Source: Prolixibacteraceae bacterium JC049
GTDB taxonomy: Bacteria > Bacteroidota > Bacteroidia > Bacteroidales > Prolixibacteraceae
Length of the DNA stretch: 64,000 bases
Reading direction: 5' to 3'
NCBI GenBank assembly: GCA_023369685.1
Contig: SACZ01000007.1
Coordinates: 186,001 to 250,000 of the forward strand
The notes below the pieces were generated by a model that was not told the origin of the DNA, ran no database searches, and saw only the letters and a list, made by a program, of their open reading frames with translations. Positions 8,124 through 15,889 of this stretch are shown piece after piece; position 1 is the stretch's first letter; every line of letters begins with the position of its first letter. The translations under genes were made by a program, and so were the position numbers.

Positions 8124-8921
8124 ATGGAGAATCAATCAAATAACATAAAAGAAGGCAAATACATATATTGTATTATCAAACACGACAATGACATTCAGTT
8201 TGGCCCTATTGGGATAGGCAAAAGGAATGATCAGGTATATGGAATTTGCTATGAAAACCTGTGTGCAATTGTAAGTAATACTCCTGTAATTCAATATGAA
8301 ACCAGAAGAGTACATATCACAGCTCACGAACGAGTTCTCGAAAAAGTAATGAAGCAATTTTCGGTACTACCTGCCCGCTATTCAACCATTGCCGACACCT
8401 CATGTAATGAAGATATAGCTGAAATTTTAAAACGGGATTATGATCGTATTTATAATCTTTTAGACCAGGTGGAAGGGAAAAAAGAGCTTGGCCTTAAAGT
8501 TCTCGCAAAAGAAAAAGTAATATATCCAAGAATATTGAATAACAATCCTGACATAGCAAGACTTAGAAATAAGCTACAACAATTACCTGTAAATAAAACT
8601 CATTACCAGAGAGTGAAGATTGGAGAGATGGTAGAAACGGCTCTAGAGAAGGAAAAGGAAAAACTTAAAGCACAGATTTTAACCGAGTTGAAACCTTATT
8701 ACGAAAAAATAAAAGTAAATGATAACTATGGAGAATTAATGCTGTTAAATGCAGCCTTTCTGTTATCGTCAAACAATGAGTCACTATTTGATGAAGCAAT
8801 TAACAATATAGACAAGAAACTCGGAGACATTTTGATCTTTAAATATGTAGGAGAGTTACCTCCATACAATTTTGTTAATCTTAAAATAAATTTAGAGGAG
8901 AATTTACATGCTAATCATTGA
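8124..8921 (+). CDS. Gas vesicle protein GvpL/GvpF family (third copy)
   Basis: The protein has 265 residues with the same architecture as the preceding gene: YIYCIIKHD start, AHERVLEKVM, VLPARYSTIA in place of the RFGT segment, a Lys/Glu-rich helical middle, MLLNAAFLLS and GELPPYNF at the end. Its stop overlaps the start of gvpG by 14 bases (8908-8921), which indicates translational coupling. An AAAGAGAG sequence at about 8111 precedes the ATG. It is a minor assembly protein by family. The similarity to the 7332 gene suggests an old tandem duplication. Confidence 0.9.
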   Translation: MENQSNNIKEGKYIYCIIKHDNDIQFGPIGIGKRNDQVYGICYENLCAIVSNTPVIQYETRRVHITAHERVLEKVMKQFSVLPARYSTIADTSCNEDIAEILKRDYDRIYNLLDQVEGKKELGLKVLAKEKVIYPRILNNNPDIARLRNKLQQLPVNKTHYQRVKIGEMVETALEKEKEKLKAQILTELKPYYEKIKVNDNYGELMLLNAAFLLSSNNESLFDEAINNIDKKLGDILIFKYVGELPPYNFVNLKINLEENLHANH

Positions 8922-9147
8922 TGACATCTTTTTATCACCATTGAAGGGATTGCTTTTTATAGGAAAAAAAATAAATGAAATAATTGAGCAGGAATTATCT
9001 GATGAGGGAACCATAAAAGAGCGCTTAATGGAACTCCAAATGCAATTTGAAATGGATGAGATAGACGAGGTTGAATACGATAGACGCGAAGAAGAATTAT
9101 TGCAACACCTGGAAGCAATACGCTCAAACAAAACGACACCAGAGTAG
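8908..9147 (+). CDS. gvpG: Gas vesicle protein GvpG
   Basis: This 79-residue protein begins with the GvpG signature: DDIFLSPLKGLLFIGKKI, then EIIEQELSDEGTIKERLMEL, and the acidic helix DEIDEVEYDRREEELLQHLE. GvpG is a small helical accessory protein required for vesicle formation in several hosts and usually sits beside gvpL/F, as here. The start lies inside the end of the preceding gvpL/F gene, and GGAGAA just before it (about 8896) is a good ribosome binding site. The length is typical. Confidence 0.93.
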   Translation: MLIIDDIFLSPLKGLLFIGKKINEIIEQELSDEGTIKERLMELQMQFEMDEIDEVEYDRREEELLQHLEAIRSNKTTPE

Positions 9148-9171
9148 TACACAAACATAAGAAGATTAAAA

Positions 9172-9426
9172 ATGAAAACTATTATTGATGCAAGACAGGC
9201 AGTCATTGACTTTTTAGAAAACTTACTTAATCATCGGGACATATCAATCATTAAATTGGAAAAAACAGATAATTCCTGGCATTCAATAGCAGAAGTATTC
9301 GAAGATGATTCTTTTTTAAGGTCAATGAATCTTCCTCCCAAAAAAAACAAGCTTTTTTATGAAGTACAACTTAATAAAGAACTGGAGGTTGAACGGTATG
9401 AACGTATGGACACCTATACTCCATAA
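9172..9426 (+). CDS. gvpO: GvpO-like gas vesicle protein
   Basis: This 84-residue protein follows gvpG after 24 bases. It has the pattern I associate with GvpO: a short N-terminal helix, a Trp-containing strand (NSWHSIAEVFED), then the final KLFYEVQLNKELEVERYER, matching the GvpO ending YEVxLDxxGELxxYxRxxRY. GvpO is a minor, poorly understood gas vesicle protein; in haloarchaea it affects expression or assembly. The protein is shorter than haloarchaeal GvpO because it lacks the acidic N-terminal extension. The family call is good but made from motif memory. Confidence 0.72.
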   Translation: MKTIIDARQAVIDFLENLLNHRDISIIKLEKTDNSWHSIAEVFEDDSFLRSMNLPPKKNKLFYEVQLNKELEVERYERMDTYTP

Positions 9427-9438
9427 TTGATTGGCACA

Positions 9439-10233
9439 ATGGACAACAAGTTAATATATATTTACTGCTTAACGGAAGCGCTCCCGATATTGAAGCATGA
9501 CTTGAAAGTAGAAGAACTAGATTTAATGCAGATCGGGGGCTTTTATGTTATCGTAAAACGAGTTAGTGCAGAAGAATTTTCAGAAAATAATTTAAGAAAA
9601 AAGCTTGATGATTTAGATTGGGTAGAAAGAAATGCGCGTCACCATATGACTGTTATAACTCATATAATGGAAGAGCATTCTGTTATTCCTTTCCAGTTTG
9701 GAACCTTGTTTAAAACAGAAAACAGTCTAAATCAGTTTATTGAAAAGCATTCCTCTTCATTATCTCATAATCTTTTAAAAATCGATAAAAAAGAAGAGTG
9801 GGCTGTAAAAATTTACTGTGATAAAAAACAATTAAGTAAGAAAATCTCAGAATTCAGTAAAAATGTTCGATCTATTGAAAAGCAAATTTTAGAAAGTTCG
9901 CCTGGAAGAGCATTCTTGTTAAAACGAAAAAAAGTAGAGCTTACAAAACAAGAGGTAAATAAACTAATCTCCTTAAACGGTCAACAATGTTTCAATGCAT
10001 TTAAAAATATTTGTACCGACGAATATGCTAATAATATTTTGCCTCGTGAAATTACCAAACGTAATGATGATATGATTCTGAATGTATCGTTCCTGATTTG
10101 TAAAAATGATGTATCCGATTTTGTGACTATGGTTTCGCAACACCAACATAAATACAAATCGGTACATTTTTCCTTTGAAGTTACAGGCCCCTGGCCACCA
10201 TTTCATTTTATAACAATAGACAAACATGGATAA
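9439..10233 (+). CDS. Gas vesicle protein GvpL/GvpF family (fourth copy)
   Basis: I chose the ATG at 9439, giving MDNKLIYIYCLTEA and about 264 residues. A TTG at 9427 would add four residues and is less likely. The family features are the YIYCL start, ARHHMTVITHIMEEHSVIP, PFQFGTLF, a basic helical middle, MILNVSFLI and the full ending TGPWPPFHF. Of the five copies this is among the closest to standard GvpL/F. Its end overlaps the start of the next GvpA-family gene by 8 bases, which suggests translational coupling with its likely binding partner. Confidence 0.9.
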   Translation: MDNKLIYIYCLTEALPILKHDLKVEELDLMQIGGFYVIVKRVSAEEFSENNLRKKLDDLDWVERNARHHMTVITHIMEEHSVIPFQFGTLFKTENSLNQFIEKHSSSLSHNLLKIDKKEEWAVKIYCDKKQLSKKISEFSKNVRSIEKQILESSPGRAFLLKRKKVELTKQEVNKLISLNGQQCFNAFKNICTDEYANNILPREITKRNDDMILNVSFLICKNDVSDFVTMVSQHQHKYKSVHFSFEVTGPWPPFHFITIDKHG

Positions 10234-10465
10234 ATCTTTTGCTAAAAACCCAAAAATGGAATATAACATAATTGATGAATCCAAAGAAGTTACTTTGCTT
10301 GAAGTACTTGACAGAGTATTGAATAAAGGAGTAGTTGTTTCAGGAGAGCTAATCATATCTGTAGCTGATATCGACTTAGTATACGTAGGTGTTAACCTCC
10401 TAGTAAGTTCAGTTGAAACCATGGAGCAACTAAAAAACAATCCTCAAAACAGGAAAGTACCATAA
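10226..10465 (+). CDS. GvpA-family minor protein (GvpS/GvpM-like)
   Basis: This is a 79-residue GvpA-family protein with a 20-residue polar N-terminal extension, then TLLEVLDRVLNKGVVVSGEL and ISVADIDLVYVGVNLLVSSVE. The wording VSGELxISVADIDLVYV is nearer to GvpM/GvpS minor proteins than to GvpA itself, where the family reads [13 protein letters not shown]. An alternative start is the Met at residue 11 (10256). It overlaps the preceding gvpL/F gene and is followed by a 221-base gap. It probably acts as a nucleation or tip component; the exact subgroup is unresolved. Confidence 0.85.
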   Translation: MDKSFAKNPKMEYNIIDESKEVTLLEVLDRVLNKGVVVSGELIISVADIDLVYVGVNLLVSSVETMEQLKNNPQNRKVP

Positions 10466-10686
10466 TCTGTTTTATACTCTCCAATAATCAGAGCAGTCCA
10501 TCATCCATTTATCTTCTTGCTTTTCAAGGCACTTCTTAATGAAATTACACAATTATCTTATCCATCTTTTTAAATATTTCTGGTCATAATTTTTTAATCG
10601 AATAAAAGAACCTCAATTAACAAAATTCATAGTGCTATTCTAAACATAAAGCAATATCGCAATGATCTTATAAGCAATTTTAAGAA

Positions 10687-11532
10687 ATGATAAAAAGCAA
10701 ACAAATACCAGTCACAGATGAAAAAATTAACCAAACTATTTTTTCGTATAACAACTTTATTAATGTCGGAAATAATAAAACATCCCCATTTTATCAAATA
10801 TATGCCATCATTCCAACTCCTAATTCTTTAAACCATCTATCCGCTCTATTAAATTCAATAAAAGGTATCCACCAATCATCTTTACTTGCTTTACCATTAA
10901 ACAGAGTAACCGTTATTCTTGAAGCAACTAATAACAAAACTGTTTCCTTTTCAAAAAAGAACTTAATCCATTATCTAGAAACTATAGAAAACCTATTTGC
11001 TCATTACTCTTTACTACCATTTCGTTTCGGGATGGTACTCTCACCTTTAACATTAATAGATCTGATTAGAAGCAAGGAAAGTGAATTAATACAAAATCTT
11101 ACATTTATTTCTCAAAAAACAGAATTTGGTTTAAAAGTTTTTTGGCAATCTCCTGAAATTAGAGACAAACAAATTACGGCTCGCATGTCAAAAAACAGTT
11201 TTTTCTTAACTTCGTCTAAAAATTTAACTACTTCCCAGCAATATTTAATCAAAAAAGTGCATAAACATCGTTATATTGCCTACCGGGAAGCAATTTGTGA
11301 AGAAGTAGCAGCAAAAATTGAACATTCAATTAGTAAACTGAATGTTATAGTGAAGCATGAAAAGAACTGCTCGGATAACCTACTTCTTGAGACTTATTTT
11401 TTACTAAACGGGAAACAATCAGATAAGCTTCGGCAAATTATATTAGAACTAGGAAATAAAGAAAAGGATTTGCAACTTATTTTAACAGGCCCATGGCCAC
11501 CTTTTAACTTTATTAACGTAACACTAAAATAA
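10687..11532 (+). CDS. Gas vesicle protein GvpL/GvpF family (fifth copy, divergent)
   Basis: The protein has 281 residues. It has a polar N-terminal extension of about 35 residues before the usual first strand (FYQIYAIIPT). It keeps LLPFRFGMVL, a Lys/Arg-rich helical middle, LLLETYFLLN and the full TGPWPPFNF ending. It lacks the YIYC start of the other copies, so it is the most divergent in the first domain. It is separated from the upstream genes by 221 bases but from gvpK by only 6, so it may head a second transcript with gvpK. No clear promoter was seen in the gap. Confidence 0.88.
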   Translation: MIKSKQIPVTDEKINQTIFSYNNFINVGNNKTSPFYQIYAIIPTPNSLNHLSALLNSIKGIHQSSLLALPLNRVTVILEATNNKTVSFSKKNLIHYLETIENLFAHYSLLPFRFGMVLSPLTLIDLIRSKESELIQNLTFISQKTEFGLKVFWQSPEIRDKQITARMSKNSFFLTSSKNLTTSQQYLIKKVHKHRYIAYREAICEEVAAKIEHSISKLNVIVKHEKNCSDNLLLETYFLLNGKQSDKLRQIILELGNKEKDLQLILTGPWPPFNFINVTLK

Positions 11533-11538
11533 TAACAT

Positions 11539-11880
11539 ATGTCTGATAAGCTATTGCTGAACACTGGCAGTAATGCAGGTACAACACATAACATAGAAGA
11601 GGTAAAGAAATACTCTCAAAATCGTTTAAATGCGACATCTGAAAATGCAGATTCTGCTCTGATACAATTGGTACTTACTCTAGTGGAGTTAATCCGAAGA
11701 TTAGTAGAAAAACAAGCAATTCGAAGAGTTGAGGGAGGTACGTTGTGTCCAGATGAAATTGAACATTTGGGAACTGTATTAATGAAACTAGAAGACAAGA
11801 TGGAAGAGTTAAAACAGCATTTTGATTTAACTGATGAAGATTTAAATATTAATCTTGGTCCTTTAGGAGATTTAATGTGA
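11539..11880 (+). CDS. gvpK: Gas vesicle protein GvpK
   Basis: This 113-residue protein has the conserved GvpK core: LIQLVLTLVELIRRLVEKQA, IRRVEGGTLCPDEIEHLG, and the C-terminal LTDEDLNINLGPLGDLM. GvpK is a helical accessory protein present in nearly all gas vesicle clusters and needed for shell growth. The first 30 residues are polar and variable. The length is normal. It is the last recognisable gvp gene; the two-component genes follow on the same strand after a gap of 126 bases or more. Confidence 0.95.
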   Translation: MSDKLLLNTGSNAGTTHNIEEVKKYSQNRLNATSENADSALIQLVLTLVELIRRLVEKQAIRRVEGGTLCPDEIEHLGTVLMKLEDKMEELKQHFDLTDEDLNINLGPLGDLM

Positions 11881-12006
11881 TTAATGTATTTATAACTGTT
11901 TTTTTAATATTTCATTTTCACCCCTATCTCTATAATAAGTTTTACAAAGCAACTGCAACTGTTACAGCATCTACTTAAAGAATCTTAATGAATGCTCTGA
12001 CTGCCT

Positions 12007-13701
12007 ATGTCTGACACTGTTAACAAACATCAAGTGAGACAATATGCAAATATTATAATCATATTGATTAATAAACTGCACTTCATTAAGATGACATTAA
12101 TAATTATGATGTACAAATTGTTCAATTTAAAACCAATGCAACAAAAACACATCTTAGAAAAGAAGAAACATGTTATGGGCTATTTCTATAACATGCAAAA
12201 GAGGGAAATAGAAGATACTACAAATCAAGTAAGCGAACCATTATACCATCAACTGATGAAACAGTCGCTACAAGGTATTGTAGTTGTGATTGACTCGAAG
12301 ATTGTTTTTGCCAATGAACCATTTGCCCAAATGACAGGATATACTATAAAAGAGTTGAAATCTTTGACTCAGCAAGAGGTATCATTGGTATTATATCCAT
12401 CTAGTACTCCACAAAACTACCCGCAATGGACAAGTGAAATTACAAACTGGAAACCATCTTTCTCTACACCAAGGGAATATAAAAACAAGAGAAAAGATGG
12501 CGCAATATATTGGTATCAGGCAGTGTCTTGCCCGGTACAATATGGAGGTAAAAATGCTATTCAAATTGCGACCATCGATGTTACTGAGCGTAAAATCATA
12601 GAAGAAGCTTTGATAGAATCCAAAAAGATGTATCAAACACTACTTGATGCATCACCTGTAGCCATTTTAATTATCGATTTATCAGGCCATATTATCGAAG
12701 TATCAAGTATTGCTCCTGAAATATTCGGAGTTGACAATAAAAATATTCTACTGGGAAAACCTTTTATGCACTTTGTCCATGAAGACTCAAAAACAAAAGT
12801 AAAAGACATATTTGAACGTACCATGTCTAACGGATTGGAACAAGATATTGAATTCATCTTTGCTCAGTCGGGGCATCGGCAACTTGTTGGAGAGATAAGC
12901 ACAACACTTATTCAGGAACAAAATGGTACTCCTCAATCTTTTATGGCATTAATCAGAGATATATCTCAACGAAAAGAAATGGAAAAACAACTAATTCATT
13001 CAGAAAGAATGGCAGGTTTAGGTGAAATGGCAACAGGAATAGCACATGAAATAAACCAACCATTAAACACCATTTCAATGAGTCTCGAAAATATGCTTTT
13101 TGAAATATCAAACAAAAAAAATGAAAACTCTCATTACCTTACAGAAAAAATTAATCGAATATTTGATAGTATTTATAGAATTGGTAAGATAATTGATCAT
13201 ATTAGAACATTCTCAAGAGATCAAAACGATTACATACCTTCAGCTTTCGATATTAATGAGAGTATTAAAAATGCCCTCTCACTAATAACTGTTCAGTATA
13301 AACACAAAGCTATAGATATTATCACTCAACTGGATGATAAATTACCTACAACCATAGGAAACACATTTCGCTTTGAACAGGTTATTCTGAATCTGGTAAT
13401 AAATGCAAAAGATGCATTAGAAGACCCAAAGCTCAATGAATATATTCGAAAAACCATAACTATTAGAACTTTCACTAATGAAACAGATATTATTGTTGAG
13501 GTAGAAGACAATGGTATTGGAATACAAGAAGAAGATATTGAACATATAATGCTTCCATTCTATTCTTCAAAACAAGTTGGAAAGGGGACAGGAATGGGAT
13601 TGGCTATATCTTTTGGAATAATAGAAGAAATGAAAGGTAATATTGTTATTGAAAGTAAACCAGAGAAAGGAACAGTTGTTAGAATCAAAATACCATTATA
13701 A
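12007..13701 (+). CDS. PAS-PAS sensor histidine kinase, likely regulator of the gas vesicle cluster
   Basis: The open frame has 564 codons, but the first 56 look non-coding or untranslated, and ATG at 12175 or 12193 is a likely real start. From residue about 80 there are two PAS domains (QSLQGIVVVIDSKIVFANEP and a second beginning TLLDASPVAILIIDLSGHII). The HisKA H-box GIAHEINQPLNT has the phospho-acceptor His347 in this numbering. The ATPase domain has the N-box NLVINAKDAL, DNGIGI and GKGTGMGLAISFGI. No membrane segment occurs after residue 57, so it should be a cytoplasmic sensor, for example of redox or energy state. It pairs with the NtrC-type regulator 92 bases downstream. Confidence 0.9.
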   Translation: MSDTVNKHQVRQYANIIIILINKLHFIKMTLIIMMYKLFNLKPMQQKHILEKKKHVMGYFYNMQKREIEDTTNQVSEPLYHQLMKQSLQGIVVVIDSKIVFANEPFAQMTGYTIKELKSLTQQEVSLVLYPSSTPQNYPQWTSEITNWKPSFSTPREYKNKRKDGAIYWYQAVSCPVQYGGKNAIQIATIDVTERKIIEEALIESKKMYQTLLDASPVAILIIDLSGHIIEVSSIAPEIFGVDNKNILLGKPFMHFVHEDSKTKVKDIFERTMSNGLEQDIEFIFAQSGHRQLVGEISTTLIQEQNGTPQSFMALIRDISQRKEMEKQLIHSERMAGLGEMATGIAHEINQPLNTISMSLENMLFEISNKKNENSHYLTEKINRIFDSIYRIGKIIDHIRTFSRDQNDYIPSAFDINESIKNALSLITVQYKHKAIDIITQLDDKLPTTIGNTFRFEQVILNLVINAKDALEDPKLNEYIRKTITIRTFTNETDIIVEVEDNGIGIQEEDIEHIMLPFYSSKQVGKGTGMGLAISFGIIEEMKGNIVIESKPEKGTVVRIKIPL

Positions 13702-13793
13702 GCAATAAAGAAGTGCCTAAAAGTCTGTAATTGGTATACAATCCCTCCTTTACTACCTCTTACGTTTAACAAAACCTATATCAATTAATTTTC

Positions 13794-15206
13794 ATGAAAC
13801 ATCAAATATATCACAAGAATAAACTTAAAGTATTAATACTCGATGATGAAAAACCTTTTACCATTGAACTACAAGAATTACTACAGAATTCAGGATTCGA
13901 TGCATATGAATCAAATACATGGACTGAAGCCCAATCGGTTCTCGAAAAAACAGCAATAGATCTATTGATATTAGATGTCAGACTTTCGAAAATCAATGGT
14001 CTTGATGTGCTAAAAAAAGTAAAGTTCAAATATCCACAAATCGAAGTAATAATTGTATCTGCACATGGAGATATGGATACAGTAATAAAAGCCATGCGCC
14101 TAGGAGCTATTGATTATTTACGAAAACCATTCAGACATATCGATATTCAAATAGCAATTGAACGGACACAGAAATTTCTTCAGCTTCAACACAAAATTGC
14201 TCAGGTTGAAGAAAAAAACTCACTTATATCAAAGACTCTTGAACAGAAAACCAAACGTAATTTCATAGGAGAAAGTCCGAAGTTAAAAGAAGTGCTAGAA
14301 CTAGCACTAACTGCCGCTCAATACCCTACAACCAATGTATTAATTACGGGAGAAAGCGGAACTGGCAAAGAGAATATTGCCAGAATTATTCACTATGCAA
14401 GTGAACTAAAAGAGAATATTTTTTGTCCGGTAAATAGCAGTGCTATTACCGATACTTTATTGGAAAGTGAATTTTTTGGACATAAAAAAGGATCATTTAC
14501 CGGAGCTATTACTGACAAAAAAGGTTTCTTTGAAGTTAGTCATAACGGGACTTTATTTTTAGATGAAATTGCCGATATGCCATTAAATTTACAAGCTAAA
14601 ATATTAAGAGCGATAGAAGAGAAAAAAATTACACGAGTAGGAGATACTGAAGAAATAGCCGTTAATTTTCGAATAATATCTGCTACAAACCGACATGTAG
14701 AACAATTGGTAAAACAAAATAAATTCAGGCTTGACTTGTTACATCGATTAAACACGTTACATATTAGAATGCCCTCACTACGTGAAAGAGCTGAAGACAT
14801 AGAACCTTTGCTTCTGTTCTTTGTCAAGAACTTTTCTCATCAACTAAAAAAGAGTACTCCACAAATTGATAAAGCGGCTATTAAAGCGCTAAAACGCTAT
14901 CGATTTCCTGGCAATGTCAGAGAATTAAAAAATATGTCAGAAAGAGCTGTCATTTTATGTAAAGAAAATATTCTAACAATTGATGACTTTTCAATAGGCG
15001 GAGAACAGCATTACTCTCACTCTGATCAAAAGCAAAGCTTCAATTTAAAAGAGACCGAAATACAGCTTATCCATGCAGCTTTAAAAAGTAATAATTACAA
15101 TCAAACTGCGGCAGCTATGCTTCTAGGAATCAGCAGAGATGCGTTAATAAGAAAAATGAAAAAACACAATATATTTATCAAAAAGAAAGGCACTCAATAT
15201 ATTTAG
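13794..15206 (+). CDS. NtrC-family sigma-54-dependent response regulator
   Basis: The 470 residues form three standard parts. The receiver domain has acidic residues Asp17-Asp18 and phospho-acceptor Asp61. The sigma-54 AAA+ domain has Walker A GESGTGKE, the sigma-54 contact loop as GSFTGA, and Walker B LFLDEIADM. A Fis-type helix-turn-helix lies at the C-terminus (NQTAAAMLLGISRDALIRKM). Such proteins bind enhancer sites and open RpoN promoters. One good RpoN promoter lies before gvpA at 952-967, so this protein is the obvious candidate activator. As I recall, NtrC-like regulators also control gas vesicles in Serratia. It is the last gene before a convergent terminator. Confidence 0.93.
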   Translation: MKHQIYHKNKLKVLILDDEKPFTIELQELLQNSGFDAYESNTWTEAQSVLEKTAIDLLILDVRLSKINGLDVLKKVKFKYPQIEVIIVSAHGDMDTVIKAMRLGAIDYLRKPFRHIDIQIAIERTQKFLQLQHKIAQVEEKNSLISKTLEQKTKRNFIGESPKLKEVLELALTAAQYPTTNVLITGESGTGKENIARIIHYASELKENIFCPVNSSAITDTLLESEFFGHKKGSFTGAITDKKGFFEVSHNGTLFLDEIADMPLNLQAKILRAIEEKKITRVGDTEEIAVNFRIISATNRHVEQLVKQNKFRLDLLHRLNTLHIRMPSLRERAEDIEPLLLFFVKNFSHQLKKSTPQIDKAAIKALKRYRFPGNVRELKNMSERAVILCKENILTIDDFSIGGEQHYSHSDQKQSFNLKETEIQLIHAALKSNNYNQTAAAMLLGISRDALIRKMKKHNIFIKKKGTQYI

Positions 15207-15314
15207 CCATCTATTATTAATCAAGAAACAGGTGAGCACATTATACTCGATATCATTCTTAACTCATAATAAGCTCCAATGTTTTTTGCTTTTTTCAATA
15301 AAATTATAATAACA

Positions 15315-15346
15315 TAATCCCCCCACTGCAACCAGTGGAGGGATTA
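15315..15346. terminator. Bidirectional terminator between the gas vesicle cluster and the V-ATPase operon
   Basis: CCACTG (15323-15328) pairs with CAGTGG (15333-15338) around a CAAC loop. The stem extends outward through C/G pairs and A/T pairs with a single mismatch. A- and T-rich flanks on both sides allow it to serve the plus-strand regulator gene and the minus-strand atpK gene. Confidence 0.75.
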
Positions 15347-15397
15347 ATCATTTAAACTCAGCAGAACTTAAATTTATAGTTGATATTAAATCAATTC

Positions 15398-15868
15398 TTA
15401 TGCTCCTGGGATTCCGCCCATACCAAATACCATGGCCAAAAGTGCAACGGTTTCGATGATACCCATCGCAGCAATGTACATACCCGAACCTTGCTTATCG
15501 TCTACAGCCAAGTTAGCACATGCAGCAGCACCTACCTTACCTTGCATAATAGCTGAAGCAGCAATAGCAATACCTACGAAGAATGCCCAGATCATCTGGT
15601 TAGTATATGCATCAGGACTAATGTTTGCACCAATCATGGCATTCATGAAAATCATACCATAAATAACCTGACTTAAAGGCATACCAACCATTGCAAGTGC
15701 TAATGCTGGTAATTTTTTCTTGTCTTTAATTGATTGTTTCCAAAGTCCAAGGGCGCCCATTCCAGCAATACCTGTACCAATTGCTGATCCTACACCTGCT
15801 ATTCCAAGAGCGATGGCATGTCCGCCAAAGCCAGTTACTGTCGTTGCTAAAATTGTTGTTAAAGTCAT
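15398..15868 (-). CDS. atpK: V-type ATPase subunit K (membrane rotor ring)
   Basis: This is a 156-residue protein with four membrane helices (two hairpins), the size of a fused V-type rotor subunit. The ion site is visible: Ser66-Gln67 and Tyr70 in PLSQVIYG of helix 2, Gln109 in IMQGKVGAA of helix 3, and the essential Glu139 in GIIETVALL of helix 4. These line up with the Na+ ligands known for Enterococcus hirae NtpK (Thr64, Gln65, Tyr68, Gln110, Glu139), with Ser replacing Thr. This suggests Na+ rather than H+ transport. It is the last gene of the operon, 21 bases after atpI. Confidence 0.93.
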   Translation of the reverse strand: MTLTTILATTVTGFGGHAIALGIAGVGSAIGTGIAGMGALGLWKQSIKDKKKLPALALAMVGMPLSQVIYGMIFMNAMIGANISPDAYTNQMIWAFFVGIAIAASAIMQGKVGAAACANLAVDDKQGSGMYIAAMGIIETVALLAMVFGMGGIPGA

Positions 15869-15889
15869 CTTATAATTTTTATGAAATTT

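Noticed and set aside
8904-9206. Minus-strand frames over gvpG
   Set aside because: They are Ser/Ile/Phe-rich shadows of gvpG, which is clearly coding on the plus strand.
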